A stretch of 64,000 bases of DNA from Falsigemmobacter intermedius (GTDB taxonomy: Bacteria; Pseudomonadota; Alphaproteobacteria; Rhodobacterales; Rhodobacteraceae), in assembly GCF_004054105.1 (NCBI RefSeq), contig NZ_SBLC01000008.1:62001-126000 (forward strand), given 5' to 3'. The notes beneath the pieces are model-generated. The model did not search any database. It was not told the origin of the DNA and worked only from the letters and a program-made list of their open reading frames with translations. The position numbers and the translations under genes are program-made. Shown here piece after piece: positions 42,096 through 52,482 of this stretch (position 1 is its first letter; the number at the start of each line of letters is the position of its first letter).

Positions 42096-43136
42096 ATGCA
42101 AATCTTCCAACTGCCCCGCACGGCTGCCTTCGGGCAGCTGGAACGCCTTGCGCGTGAGCGTATTCTCATCCTCGACGGTGCCATGGGCACCCAGATCCAG
42201 GGCCTTGGCCTCTCGGAAGAGGATTACACCGGTCACGGCTCCGGCTGCGCCTGCCGCCATCACTCCGACCGGCCCCAGAAGGGCAACAACGATCTGCTGA
42301 TTCTCAGCCAGCCCCAGGCGATTGAAGAGATCCACTTCAAATATGCCATGGCCGGCGCCGATATCGTGGAAACCAACACCTTCTCCGCCACCACCATCGC
42401 CCAGGCCGATTACGCCATGGAAGAGGCGGTCTGGGATCTGAACTATGAAGGCGCCCGCGTCGTGCGCCGCGCCCTCGACCGCGCCACTGCGATTGACGGC
42501 AAACCGCGCTTCGTCGCCGGGGCCGTGGGCCCGACGAACCGCACCGCCTCGATCAGCCCGGACGTCAACAACCCGGGCTACCGCGCCGTCAGCTTTGACG
42601 AACTGCGTGTGGCTTACGGCCAGCAGGTCCGCGCCCTGATCGCCGGGGGCGCCGATCTCATCCTCATCGAGACGATCTTTGACACGCTGAACGCCAAAGC
42701 CGCCATCTTCGCTACCTTTGAAGCCTTTGCCGAACACGGCCAGCGGCTGCCGATCATGATCTCGGGCACCATCACCGATGCCTCGGGCCGCACGCTGACC
42801 GGCCAGACCCCCACCGCCTTCTGGCACTCGGTCGCCCACGCCCGCCCCTTCTCGGTCGGCCTGAACTGCGCGCTCGGTGCCTCGGCGATGCGGCCGCATA
42901 TCGCTGAGCTTGCAGGCGTCGCCCCCACCCATATCTGCGCCTATCCCAACGCCGGTCTGCCCAACGCCTTTGGCCAATATGATGAAGGCCCCGAAGACAC
43001 CGCGCGCCAGATCGCCGGTTTCGCCGAAGCGGGCCTTCTGAACATCACCGGCGGCTGCTGCGGCACCACCCCTGACCACATCCGCGCCATCGCCGAGGCC
43101 GTGGCCCCCTTCTCCCCGCGTGAGGTAAAAGCCTGA
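42096..43136 (+). CDS. Methionine synthase, homocysteine-binding part (split MetH, first gene)
   Basis: 346-residue homocysteine S-methyltransferase domain. The barrel starts [13 protein letters not shown]; zinc ligands are Cys258 (GLNCALGA) and Cys321-Cys322 ([11 protein letters not shown]). In classic MetH this is the N-terminal domain of a ~1200-residue protein; here it is a separate gene. Its TGA shares a base with the ATG of the second gene (TGATG at 43134-43138), so the two halves are made together. A stand-alone betaine-type enzyme is possible but the partner argues for MetH. Confidence 0.9.
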   Translation: MQIFQLPRTAAFGQLERLARERILILDGAMGTQIQGLGLSEEDYTGHGSGCACRHHSDRPQKGNNDLLILSQPQAIEEIHFKYAMAGADIVETNTFSATTIAQADYAMEEAVWDLNYEGARVVRRALDRATAIDGKPRFVAGAVGPTNRTASISPDVNNPGYRAVSFDELRVAYGQQVRALIAGGADLILIETIFDTLNAKAAIFATFEAFAEHGQRLPIMISGTITDASGRTLTGQTPTAFWHSVAHARPFSVGLNCALGASAMRPHIAELAGVAPTHICAYPNAGLPNAFGQYDEGPEDTARQIAGFAEAGLLNITGGCCGTTPDHIRAIAEAVAPFSPREVKA

Positions 43137-45832
43137 TGACCACCCCTTACCTGCGCCTCTCCGGTCTTGAGCCCTTCGTTCTGACGCCCGACATCCCCTT
43201 CGTGAACGTAGGCGAGCGGACGAATGTCACCGGCTCGGCCCGCTTCCGCAAACTGATCACCAACCGCGACTATGCCGCCGCGCTCGAAGTGGCCCGCCAG
43301 CAGGTCGAAAACGGTGCGCAGATCATCGACATCAATATGGATGAGGGCCTGATCGACTCGCAGGCCGCGATGGTTGAATATCTCAACCTCGTGGCCTCTG
43401 AGCCTGATATCGCCCGCGTTCCGGTGATGATCGACAGCTCCAAATGGGAGGTGATCGAGGCCGGTCTGAAATGCGTCCAGGGCAAGGCCATCGTCAACTC
43501 GATCTCGCTGAAAGAGGGCGAAGATCAGTTCCGCCATCACGCCTCGCTCTGCCTGGCTTACGGCGCTGCCGTCGTCGTCATGGCCTTTGACGAACAGGGC
43601 CAGGCTGACAGCTATCAGCGCAAAATCGAAATCTGCGCCCGCGCCTATAAGATCCTCACCGAAGAGCTGTCCTTCCCGCCGGAAGACATCATCTTTGACC
43701 CCAACGTCTTTGCCATCGCCACCGGCATTGAAGAGCACAACAACTACGGCGTCGACTTCATCGAGGCGACCCGCTGGATCCGGCAGAACCTGCCCCATGC
43801 CCATGTCTCGGGCGGTGTGTCGAACCTGTCGTTCTCCTTCCGCGGCAATGAGCCGGTGCGCGAAGCCATGCATGCCGTCTTCCTTTATCACGCCATTCAG
43901 GCGGGGATGGATATGGGCATCGTCAACGCGGGCCAGCTGGCGGTCTACGACCAGATCGACCCCGAACTGCGCGAGGCCTGCGAGGACGCCGTGCTGAACC
44001 GCCGTGCCGATGCGACGGAGCGTCTGCTGGAGGTGGCCGAAAAATACCGCGGCACCGGCGGCAAAGAGGCCAAAGAGCGCGATCTCGGCTGGCGTGACTG
44101 GCCCGTCGCCAAACGGATTGAACATGCCTTGGTCAATGGCATCACCGAATTTATCGAGGCCGACACCGAAGAAGCGCGGCTGAACTATGACCGTCCGCTC
44201 CATGTCATCGAAGGCCCGCTGATGGCCGGAATGAACGTGGTGGGCGATCTCTTCGGCGCGGGAAAAATGTTCCTGCCCCAGGTGGTGAAATCCGCCCGCG
44301 TGATGAAACAGGCCGTCGCGGTCCTTCTGCCCTATATGGAAGCCGAAAAGCTTGCCAACGGCGGCTCAGGCGAACGCGAGGCCGCAGGCAAAATCCTGAT
44401 GGCCACGGTGAAGGGCGATGTGCATGACATCGGCAAGAACATCGTCGGCGTGGTTCTCGCCTGCAACAACTATGAGATCATCGACCTTGGCGTCATGGTG
44501 CCGCCGCAGAAGATCCTTCAGGCGGCGCGTGAGCATAATGTCGACGTGATCGGTCTTTCGGGCCTCATCACCCCCTCGCTCGATGAAATGGCCCATATGG
44601 CCGCGGAGATGGAGCGTGAGGGCTTTGACATCCCGCTGATGATCGGGGGGGCCACCACTTCGAAGGTGCATACGGCGGTGAAGATCGCGCCGCGCTACAC
44701 CAAAGGTCAGGCCGTTTATGTGACCGACGCCTCCCGTGCCGTGGGCGTGGTCGGTCAGCTTCTGTCACCCGACATGAAGCCCGGCTATGTCGCCGATCTT
44801 CAGGCCGAATATAAAGCCGTGGCCGAGGGCCATGAGCGCGCCGAGCGTCTGAAGCAGCGCCTGCCGCTGGCCGCCGCCCGCGCCAATGCTTTCAAACCCA
44901 CGGGCTTTGCGCCGGTGGCGCCGGGCTTTACCGGTACGAAAGTGATCGCCGACTGGGATCTGGCCGAAATTGCGCGCTACATCGACTGGACCCCCTTCTT
45001 CCAGACCTGGGAGCTGAAGGGCGTCTATCCGAAGATCCTTGAGGACGAAAAGCAGGGCGAAGCGGCACGGGCGCTGTTTGCGGATGCGCAGGCCATGCTG
45101 GCGCAGATCATCTCAGAGCAGTGGTTCAAGCCCCGCGCCGTGATCGGCTTCTGGCCCGCCAATGCGTCGGGCGATGACATCCGCCTCTTCACCGGTGAGG
45201 ACCGCTCGGAAGAACTCGCAACCCTGCACACGCTGCGTCAGCAGACCACCAAGCGCGAAGGCCGCCCCAATGTGGCGCTGTCGGACTTTGTGGCACCGGA
45301 GGGCACGCCCGACTGGATCGGCGGCTTTGTCGTCACCGCAGGCCCCGAGGAGATCGAAATCGCCGAACGCTTTGAAAAGGCCAACGACGATTACGCCTCG
45401 ATCATGGTCAAGGCCCTGGCCGACCGCTATGCCGAAGCCATGGCCGAGATGCTGCATGAGCGCGTGCGCCGCGAGCACTGGGGCTATGCGAAAGATGAAA
45501 GCTACCAGCCGCAGGAGCTGATCGGCGAGCCCTATGCCGGCATCCGCCCTGCCCCGGGCTATCCGGCGCAGCCCGATCACACCGAGAAGGTCACGCTCTT
45601 CAAACTGCTCGACGCCGAGGCTCAGGCCGGTGTTCAGCTGACCGAAAGCATGGCGATGTGGCCGGGCTCTTCGGTCTCGGGTCTCTATCTGTCGCATCCC
45701 GAAAGCTATTACTTCGGCGTCGCGCGGATCGAGAAAGACCAGGCCGAAGATTACGCCCGCCGCAAAGGCATGGATCTGGCCGAGGCAGAGCGCTGGCTGG
45801 CCCCGATCCTGAACTATACCCCGAGCGCCTGA
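43136..45832 (+). CDS. metH: Methionine synthase, folate/B12/activation part (split MetH, second gene)
   Basis: 898 residues. The folate (pterin-binding) domain starts [16 protein letters not shown]; then the cobalamin-binding cap and Rossmann domain, with DVHDIGKN placing the lower Co ligand at His430; then the C-terminal activation domain ([16 protein letters not shown]) that binds AdoMet for reactivation. Together with the upstream gene every MetH domain is present. It transfers methyl from methyl-THF through B12 to homocysteine. Hence growth on this pathway needs cobalamin. It has no stop codons or domain loss. Confidence 0.95.
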   Translation: MTTPYLRLSGLEPFVLTPDIPFVNVGERTNVTGSARFRKLITNRDYAAALEVARQQVENGAQIIDINMDEGLIDSQAAMVEYLNLVASEPDIARVPVMIDSSKWEVIEAGLKCVQGKAIVNSISLKEGEDQFRHHASLCLAYGAAVVVMAFDEQGQADSYQRKIEICARAYKILTEELSFPPEDIIFDPNVFAIATGIEEHNNYGVDFIEATRWIRQNLPHAHVSGGVSNLSFSFRGNEPVREAMHAVFLYHAIQAGMDMGIVNAGQLAVYDQIDPELREACEDAVLNRRADATERLLEVAEKYRGTGGKEAKERDLGWRDWPVAKRIEHALVNGITEFIEADTEEARLNYDRPLHVIEGPLMAGMNVVGDLFGAGKMFLPQVVKSARVMKQAVAVLLPYMEAEKLANGGSGEREAAGKILMATVKGDVHDIGKNIVGVVLACNNYEIIDLGVMVPPQKILQAAREHNVDVIGLSGLITPSLDEMAHMAAEMEREGFDIPLMIGGATTSKVHTAVKIAPRYTKGQAVYVTDASRAVGVVGQLLSPDMKPGYVADLQAEYKAVAEGHERAERLKQRLPLAAARANAFKPTGFAPVAPGFTGTKVIADWDLAEIARYIDWTPFFQTWELKGVYPKILEDEKQGEAARALFADAQAMLAQIISEQWFKPRAVIGFWPANASGDDIRLFTGEDRSEELATLHTLRQQTTKREGRPNVALSDFVAPEGTPDWIGGFVVTAGPEEIEIAERFEKANDDYASIMVKALADRYAEAMAEMLHERVRREHWGYAKDESYQPQELIGEPYAGIRPAPGYPAQPDHTEKVTLFKLLDAEAQAGVQLTESMAMWPGSSVSGLYLSHPESYYFGVARIEKDQAEDYARRKGMDLAEAERWLAPILNYTPSA

Positions 45833-45855
45833 CCCGCCCGGCATGGCGCAGAGAT

Positions 45856-45884
45856 CCGGCCGCTGCAGGCGCTGCAGCGGCCGG
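45856..45884 (+). terminator. Hairpin after metH
   Basis: CCGGCCGCTGC pairs with GCAGCGGCCGG (45856-45866 with 45874-45884). The following TATAATTTGATAAAA is AT-rich but not a clean T run. It probably ends the methionine synthase message before the tRNA. Confidence 0.55.
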
Positions 45885-45973
45885 TATAATTTGATAAAAC
45901 CCCGCTTTACGCCTGCGCAGGGATATGCTTAAACCCCTGCAACCAGACGGCTCTTTCAGCGCCGTCAAAGCAC

Positions 45974-46063
45974 GGAAGTGTGGCCGAGTGGTTTAAGGCT
46001 CTGGTCTTGAAAACCAGCGTGGGGGAGACTCCACCGTGGGTTCGAATCCCACCGCTTCCGCCA
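45974..46063 (+). tRNA. tRNA-Ser (anticodon UGA)
   Basis: A 90-base class II tRNA. The acceptor stem GGAAGTG pairs with CGCTTCC (one G-T pair). The D arm is TGGCCGAGTGGTTTAAGGC, the anticodon stem-loop CTGGT-CTTGAAA-ACCAG has TGA, a long variable arm (CGTGGGGGAGACTCCACCG) follows, and the T arm contains GGTTCGAATCC. CCA is encoded. The TGA anticodon reads UCA (and by wobble UCG/UCU) serine codons. Confidence 0.98.
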
Positions 46064-46361
46064 TTTCCCCCAGCACACTCCGGTTGCGTCTTTCACAGAC
46101 GGTGGTCCCTTGCCGGGCCGCAGGATTTCCGGTGATACGGCGCGGCCCCCGGCCGGAACGCCTGCGCGCCCTGGGGTGCGGCACCGGTATTGTGACTGTC
46201 AGGGCGTGACCGCGGCTCTGCCAGGCCCAACCCGGCCGGAAGAGGTAACCGCCCCAAACGCCGGACCCTTCTGCAAAATCCCGCGTCCTCCGCACTTCAT
46301 CCGCAGTCGTGGCGGGCAGAGACTGCATGTGGAAAATGTTGAAGTCCTCAGACCGCATAAT
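46064..46361. other. Gene-free stretch between tRNA-Ser and groEL
   Basis: About 300 bases with no start, ribosome site and conserved reading frame that I can support. An open frame on the minus strand overlaps the tRNA and encodes GFEPTV, the well-known spurious antisense of tRNA-Ser. I see no integrase, attachment-site repeat or hairpin of note. Confidence 0.6.
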
Positions 46362-46390
46362 GAAAAAGGGCGCCGCAAGCGGCGCCCTTT
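46362..46390 (-). terminator. Terminator after groEL
   Basis: AAAGGGCGCC(GC) pairs with (GC)GGCGCCCTTT around a short loop (46365-46390), with a U run (TTTTTC) on the minus strand. Confidence 0.85.
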
Positions 46391-46411
46391 CTTTGTCCCG
46401 GAGGGGATGGA

Positions 46412-48064
<1,653 letters not shown>

Positions 48065-48120
48065 TCAATTCGTGTTGCAAAGAAAGAAAGGGCGCAGTCA
48101 GGCCGCGCCTGGACGTCAGA

Positions 48121-48408
48121 TCAGGAGAGGATCCCGAGGATGTCGCTTTCTTTCATGATCAGCAGCTCTTCGCCGTCGACGGTGACTTCGGTGCCCGACC
48201 ATTTGCCGAACAGCACGCGGTCGCCTGCTTTGACTGCCGGTGCGATCAGCTCGCCCGAGTCCTTGCGTGCGCCTTCGCCGACCGAGATGATCTCGCCTTC
48301 AGCAGGCTTTTCTTTCGCGGTGTCCGGAATGATCAGACCACCTTTGGTTTTTTCGTCCGACTGGACGCGACGAACCAGCACGCGGTCATGCAGCGGTTTG
48401 AATGCCAT
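48121..48408 (-). CDS. groS: Co-chaperonin GroES (Hsp10)
   Basis: 95 residues. Starts [15 protein letters not shown], has the mobile loop around [15 protein letters not shown], and the roof/base [34 protein letters not shown] 48408 has AAGGGAG upstream; the frame extends further but into the operator. First gene of the groES-groEL operon. Confidence 0.98.
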   Translation of the reverse strand: MAFKPLHDRVLVRRVQSDEKTKGGLIIPDTAKEKPAEGEIISVGEGARKDSGELIAPAVKAGDRVLFGKWSGTEVTVDGEELLIMKESDILGILS

Positions 48409-48446
48409 CTGAGAACACTCCCTTGAGTTCAGATCGGTGCAACTTG

Positions 48447-48473
48447 TTGGCACTCACCAGTGGCGAGTGCCAA
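48447..48473 (-). promoter_or_regulatory. CIRCE operator of groESL
   Basis: TTGGCACTC-N9-GAGTGCCAA, a perfect nine-base inverted repeat with nine-base spacer, differs from the consensus TTAGCACTC only at one symmetric position. It is the HrcA repressor site. It lies just downstream of the -10 box at 48485-48490, where bound repressor would block initiation. Confidence 0.93.
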
Positions 48474-48484
48474 CCACGTGAAAA

Positions 48485-48513
48485 TAGGTAGTCAGAGCCT
48501 TCCCACCTGTCAA
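48485..48513 (-). promoter_or_regulatory. groESL promoter
   Basis: On the minus strand TTGACA (48513-48508) is followed after 17 bases by TACCTA (48490-48485), a sigma-70-like promoter, with CIRCE right after it. No clear sigma-32 box was noted. Confidence 0.65.
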
Positions 48514-48591
48514 CACCCGTAACCCACCAAATTTGAGTGGACAGCACCGCTGGCTCTGGCAAGCTTTGCGCGGAACAAAAAAGGCCGTCAG

Positions 48592-49590
48592 ATGCGTAAG
48601 TTTTTGGGTATTTCAGGGTTTTTCGCGGCTCTTCTGACCGCGGCTGCGGCCCAGGCCGCCTGCGAAGGGCGCGATCTGATTGCCAGCCTGCCCGCTGAGG
48701 CGCGGGCGGATCTGGCGGCGAGGGCCGACTCACATGCCTATGCGCGCGGGAATCTCTGGCATGCCCGGCGCGGCGAGGAGGTCATCCTGCTTGTCGGCAC
48801 CTATCACCTTCCCGATCCGCGTCATGAGGCCACACTGGCGCAGATCACACCGCTGATGGCGGGGGTCTCGCAACTGCTGGTCGAAGCCACGCCGCAGGAA
48901 GAAGCACTGCTGAAAGAAGAGATCGCAAATCGGCCTGACTTCATGGTCATCACCGAAGGCCCGCGACTGTCTGAGCAGCTGACGGAAGACGAATGGAAAA
49001 AGCTTTCAAAGGAAGCGCAGCTGCGCGGCATCCCGGCCTTTATGGCGGACCGGTTCCGGCCCTGGTATATGGCGGTGCTGCTGGGCATGCCGCCCTGTGC
49101 GATGGGCGACCTGAAGGAGGGCGTGCGCGGGCTGGACCATCAGATCATGGCGCTGGCGGAGGCGCGGGACATCCCGGTGCGCGCTCTGGAGCGCTATGAC
49201 ACGCTCTTTTCAATCTTCGGCGAGCTGTCGCAGGAGGATGAGACCGAGATGGTGCGGGCGAGCCTTCTGACCGCGGAGCGTCCTGAGGATATGACCGTCA
49301 CCCTGGCCAATGCCTATTTTGCCGGGGAGTCGCGCCTGGTCTGGGAGTTCACCCGGGATCTGAGCGCGGAGCTTCCGGGGATGACGCCACAGGAACTCGA
49401 CCGGCAGTTCGCGCTGATGGAAGAGGTTTTGATGATCAGGCGCAATCAGCGCTGGATCCCGGTTTTGCTGAGCGCGGCTTCCGAGGGGCCGGTCCTGGCG
49501 GCCTTCGGGGCGCTGCATCTCTCGGGGGAGAAGGGGGTTCTGGCGCTGTTGCAGGCGGAGGGGTTTGAGATCCGCCCGCTCGCTGAATAA
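48592..49590 (+). CDS. TraB/GumN-family secreted protein
   Basis: 332 residues with signal peptide (MRKFLGISGFFAALLTAAAAQA). The TraB/GumN pattern is visible: GTYHLPDPRH early, LLVEATPQE, and the C-terminal FGALHLSGEKGVLALLQAEGF. These are putative metalloproteases (Tiki-like GxxH and late His), but bacterial function is unproven. The promoter must lie in the 80 bases between it and the groESL promoter. It reads away from groES and ends before repeat copy D. Confidence 0.85.
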   Translation: MRKFLGISGFFAALLTAAAAQAACEGRDLIASLPAEARADLAARADSHAYARGNLWHARRGEEVILLVGTYHLPDPRHEATLAQITPLMAGVSQLLVEATPQEEALLKEEIANRPDFMVITEGPRLSEQLTEDEWKKLSKEAQLRGIPAFMADRFRPWYMAVLLGMPPCAMGDLKEGVRGLDHQIMALAEARDIPVRALERYDTLFSIFGELSQEDETEMVRASLLTAERPEDMTVTLANAYFAGESRLVWEFTRDLSAELPGMTPQELDRQFALMEEVLMIRRNQRWIPVLLSAASEGPVLAAFGALHLSGEKGVLALLQAEGFEIRPLAE

Positions 49591-49647
49591 TCACGGGCCG
49601 GGTGATCACGGCATGAGTAATCACGGGCGGGGTGCCGGGTGAGAGGT

Positions 49648-49692
49648 CCGGGGCTCTGCCCCGGGCCCCGGAGTATTTTTAAAAAGCCAAAG
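49648..49692 (-). repeat. Dispersed intergenic element, copy D
   Basis: On the minus strand, CTTTGGCTTTTTAAAAATAC is followed by TCCGGGGC and hairpin CCGGGGC-TCT-GCCCCGG (49648-49654 with 49658-49664). It lies between the convergent TraB-like and serB genes, at the 3' end of both. Same family as copies at 4301, 22672 and 41877. Confidence 0.8.
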
Positions 49693-49693
49693 A

Positions 49694-50563
49694 TCAGGCG
49701 GCAAACTCGCTGCGGGCATAGCCCTGGAGGAAGAGAAGCGCGCTGAGATCACCGTGATGGATGCGCAGGTCGCATTCGGCGGCAACGGAGGGTTTGGCGT
49801 GCAGCGCCACACCGAAGCCCGCGCGGTTGAGCATGCCAAGGTCATTGGCGCCATCGCCCACGGCGATCACATCGTCGTCGCTGAGGCCGAGGCGGGCGGT
49901 GATCTGATCCAGCGCGTCGACTTTGGCCTGACGGCCGAGGATGGGCAGCCCCACCTCGCCGGTCAGGCGGCCGTCCCGGGCAAGGAGTGTATTGGCGCGG
50001 TTTTCGTCAAAGCCGAGATGAGCGGCGACCGCGGCCGTGAAAGCGGTGAAGCCGCCCGAGACGAGGGCCGCATGGCCGCCGTCACGTTTCATGGTGGCGA
50101 TGAGGGCGCGACCGCCGGGGGTATAGGTGATGCGCTCGGCCAGCACCTGGGCGATCACCGCCTCGGGGAGGTCTTTCAGAAGGCCCACGCGCTCTTTGAG
50201 CGCGGCTTCAAAATCGAGCTCGCCGTTCATGGCGCGGGCGGTGATATCGGCCACACGCGGGCCGACGCCGGCCATATCGGCCAGCTCATCGATGCATTCC
50301 TGGCCGATCATAGTGCTGTCCATATCGGCCAGCAGCATCTTTTTGCGCCGGGTGGCCGTGGGGACGAGATTGAGGTCAATGCCGCGGGTGAGAAGCTGCG
50401 CACGGATTGTGTCGAAGTCCGCCGGACGGGCTGCGAGCGGGAATTCCGCCGCTTCACCCGCAGAGAGCCAGCGCAGCGGGCCGCCCTGCCAGGCTTCGGC
50501 AAGGCCGGTGACGATGGCGTCGGTCAGATGATCGGGACGGGCAATCACAACGGCGGTCAGCAT
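49694..50563 (-). CDS. serB: Phosphoserine phosphatase
   Basis: 289 residues; last step of serine synthesis. HAD-family motif I LLADMDSTMIG supplies the nucleophile Asp; then VSGGFTAF and motif GDGANDLGML. The first 70 residues form an ACT-like extension, as in E. coli-type SerB. The start at 50563 has AGGAG. The other two pathway genes, serC and serA, lie 2-5 kb away in opposite direction, so this window holds the full phosphorylated pathway. Confidence 0.96.
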   Translation of the reverse strand: MLTAVVIARPDHLTDAIVTGLAEAWQGGPLRWLSAGEAAEFPLAARPADFDTIRAQLLTRGIDLNLVPTATRRKKMLLADMDSTMIGQECIDELADMAGVGPRVADITARAMNGELDFEAALKERVGLLKDLPEAVIAQVLAERITYTPGGRALIATMKRDGGHAALVSGGFTAFTAAVAAHLGFDENRANTLLARDGRLTGEVGLPILGRQAKVDALDQITARLGLSDDDVIAVGDGANDLGMLNRAGFGVALHAKPSVAAECDLRIHHGDLSALLFLQGYARSEFAA

Positions 50564-50691
50564 GGGATATCTCCTCTCGGGCCTTGGCTCCCCTTAGTGC
50601 AGGCGGGGCGGAAAAGTCGAGGGTGAACCGGCACTGGCTTTGCGCGTTCTCTTTCGCCAGGCTGCGGGGCCGGTGCGGCAAAGGAGGGGAT

Positions 50692-51417
50692 ATGTTTCGC
50701 AGTTTTGACTTCTCGAGCTGGCAATCGGCGCTGACGACGGTCTTTGGCCTTTTGCTGATGATGCTGATCATGGTGGGCATCCGGATCATCATGATGATGA
50801 CGATTCAGGCGCGCCAGCAGCGCATGAACCGTCAGATCAACGAGCGGCTGAGAACGCTGATGGCGGCCTATAAGGTATTGGGCGGCTCCTTTACCGGGCG
50901 CCTGACGGTGGATCCTTCTCACCTTGGCGGCAGCCGGAGGGCCGCGGAAACCACAGAGCCGGAGACGGGCGGGGATGTGGTCCTGACTGAGACGCCCATG
51001 CCTGAGGGGGAGCCGTCGCAATTTGCCCTGGAGCGGCGGGTGCAGATCCGCGATGCGGTGGAGGCGGCTCTGTCGGACATTCTGCTGCTTGGCACGGAGG
51101 AGATGGTGCGCATGGCCGGTCAGGCGGCGCGGGATATGGCAGCCGGGCGGCCCATTCATACGGCAGAACTGGTGGTGACGCTGCGCGGCTATATCCGGGA
51201 GGCTCTGGATCTGGAGCCGATCCCGGCCGATGTCATCGTGCCTGCGCAGGGACCAACCCGCCCGGCCGCCGCCGGCCGCGGCGGGCGCAGTGGCGGTGAG
51301 CGCGGGGCGGGTGGTCCCGGCGGCGGTGGCATGGGTGGCCCTGGCGGTGGCGGTGGGGGCGGTGGCGGCATGGGGATGGGGATGGGCATGGGGATGGGGC
51401 GGCGCGCGGATGAGTGA
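50692..51417 (+). CDS. Membrane protein with Gly/Met-rich tail, unknown function
   Basis: 241 residues, with AAGGAGGGG before 50692. One strong membrane segment (about 12-35, FGLLLMMLIMVGIRIIMMM) is followed by a helical, charged domain (about 40-190: INERLRTLMAAYKVLGGSF..., ERRVQIRDAVEAALSDILLLGTEEMVRMA). A ~50-residue tail of Gly runs ends in GMGMGMGMG, coded by a near-perfect ATGGGG repeat. I do not recognise a characterised family. It is divergent from serB and may be co-transcribed with the next small gene. Confidence 0.7.
   Translation: MFRSFDFSSWQSALTTVFGLLLMMLIMVGIRIIMMMTIQARQQRMNRQINERLRTLMAAYKVLGGSFTGRLTVDPSHLGGSRRAAETTEPETGGDVVLTETPMPEGEPSQFALERRVQIRDAVEAALSDILLLGTEEMVRMAGQAARDMAAGRPIHTAELVVTLRGYIREALDLEPIPADVIVPAQGPTRPAAAGRGGRSGGERGAGGPGGGGMGGPGGGGGGGGGMGMGMGMGMGRRADE
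51371..51405 (+). repeat. ATGGGG-type hexamer tandem repeat
   Basis: Several ATGGG(G/C) hexamers in a row code GMGMGM in the tail of the membrane protein above. Six-base units keep frame if copies are gained or lost, so tail length could vary without frameshift. Confidence 0.6.
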
Positions 51418-51473
51418 GCCCTGCCCCGGCGCGGCCTCTGGCATCGGGCGACGCCCGGGCGTAAAAGCCCGAT

Positions 51474-51686
51474 ATGACTGTGCGTATCACCCATGATCCC
51501 GAAACCTCCGTCTATACCCATAGCAAGAAGGCCTGGTCGAACAGCTATCCGCTCAGCCGCCTGCCCGAGTGGATCGCCTTTTACAAAAAGCAGCGCCAGG
51601 ACTTTCCCCGGGCGGGCCGCATCTATGACGAGGATATCGAGGCCCTTGAGGCTTTGGCCCGTAGGCTCAACATCCCCTTTGAGTGA
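51474..51686 (+). CDS. Small conserved-looking protein, unknown
   Basis: 70 residues with no signal peptide or membrane segment. It is rich in aromatic and charged residues (YTHSKKAWSNSYPLSRLPEWIAFYKKQRQDFP) and ends RRLNIPFE. I do not recognise its function. The ribosome site is weak. It lies between the Gly-rich membrane protein and the lipocalin on the same strand. Confidence 0.55.
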   Translation: MTVRITHDPETSVYTHSKKAWSNSYPLSRLPEWIAFYKKQRQDFPRAGRIYDEDIEALEALARRLNIPFE

Positions 51687-51745
51687 GGGAACAGACCCTG
51701 CCCTGACCGCGTTGCCTGAGTGGTTGTAAATTAAAGGGTTTGGCT

Positions 51746-52276
51746 ATGAGCACCTCTCACGACGTCACCACGGTCGCATCGGTTGATCTGCAGCGCTACC
51801 TGGGGCTCTGGTACGAAATCTGCCGTCTGCCGATGAAATATGAGGATGCGACGGCGCGTGACATCACCGCGCATTACAGCCTGCAGGACAACGGGAAGAT
51901 CCGCGTCGACAACCGCTGCATCGATGAGGACGGCAAACCCACGCAGTCGATTGGCGAAGCGGAGGCCCTGGATGCCAGCAACGCGAAGCTGACGGTGACC
52001 TTCCTGCCGGAACTGCTGCGCTGGATTCCCTTCACGAAGGGCGACTACTGGATCCTGAAACTCGATCCCGAATATCGCCTGTCTCTGGTCGGTGATCCGC
52101 AGCGCGAATTTTTGTGGCTGCTGGCGCGGGAGCCGCAGGTGAGCGCGGCGGAGCAGGAAGACTATCTCGGCCATGCCCAGGCGCTGGGCTATGATCTGTC
52201 GAAACTGATCACCCCGCGTCAGAGCGGTAAAACCGTGAGCGATGCCATGCTGGAGACGGCCGGCGCGCGGCGCTGA
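51746..52276 (+). CDS. Lipocalin family protein without signal peptide
   Basis: 176 residues. The N-terminal lipocalin signature LQRYLGLWYEICRLP (Gly-x-Trp) is followed by alternating strands (ITAHYSLQDNGKIRVDNRCID, ILKLDPEYRLSLVGDP), as in bacterial Blc. Blc is an outer-membrane lipoprotein, but this start (MSTSHDVTTVASVD) has neither hydrophobic stretch nor lipobox, so it is probably cytoplasmic. ATG 51746 has AAAGGG seven bases upstream. The bound ligand is unknown (fatty acids or haem-like molecules are usual). Confidence 0.82.
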   Translation: MSTSHDVTTVASVDLQRYLGLWYEICRLPMKYEDATARDITAHYSLQDNGKIRVDNRCIDEDGKPTQSIGEAEALDASNAKLTVTFLPELLRWIPFTKGDYWILKLDPEYRLSLVGDPQREFLWLLAREPQVSAAEQEDYLGHAQALGYDLSKLITPRQSGKTVSDAMLETAGARR

Positions 52277-52302
52277 ATCTTTGAAGGTGAGTGAAACATC
52301 TT

Positions 52303-52328
52303 CGCCCCGGAGCCGCAGCTTCGGGGCG
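52303..52328 (+). terminator. Hairpin after the lipocalin gene
   Basis: CGCCCCGGAGC pairs with GCTTCGGGGCG (one G-T) around CGCA. No good T run follows, so it may be a weak terminator. Confidence 0.5.
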
Positions 52329-52417
52329 CATTCGTTCGAAAGGGGGGCATTTTCTTAAAACTTATTACTCCTACATGGTCAGACTTCTCACGAATCATTT
52401 GACCCAAAGACCCCTCT

Positions 52418-52482
52418 CAGATAGACGCAACGGCGGGACACCCTTCCCCAACGAAGGGCGTATATCTGTAAGGATAACAGAA
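52418..52482 (+). promoter_or_regulatory. serC-type leader RNA with Shine-Dalgarno in a switchable hairpin
   Basis: Outer helix CAGATA-G-ACGC (52418-52428) pairs with GCGT-A-TATCTG (52458-52468); an apical helix CCCTTC/GAAGGG (52441-52446 with 52453-52458) sits beyond a bulge rich in GGCGGGACA. Next to it CTGT (52466-52469) can pair with ACAG (52477-52480), looping out the ribosome site AAGGAT. The two helices share bases 52466-52468, so they compete. Position and design fit the alphaproteobacterial serC RNA motif known from comparative work. Confidence 0.65.

Noticed and set aside
45974..46063. tRNA-Ser as an integration site for a mobile element
   Set aside because: No integrase, no repeat of the tRNA 3' end and no foreign-looking genes follow; groEL lies just beyond.
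45993..46358. A minus-strand open frame ending in GFEPTVESPPRWFSRPEP across tRNA-Ser
   Set aside because: This is the familiar spurious peptide read from the complement of tRNA-Ser genes. It is not a gene.
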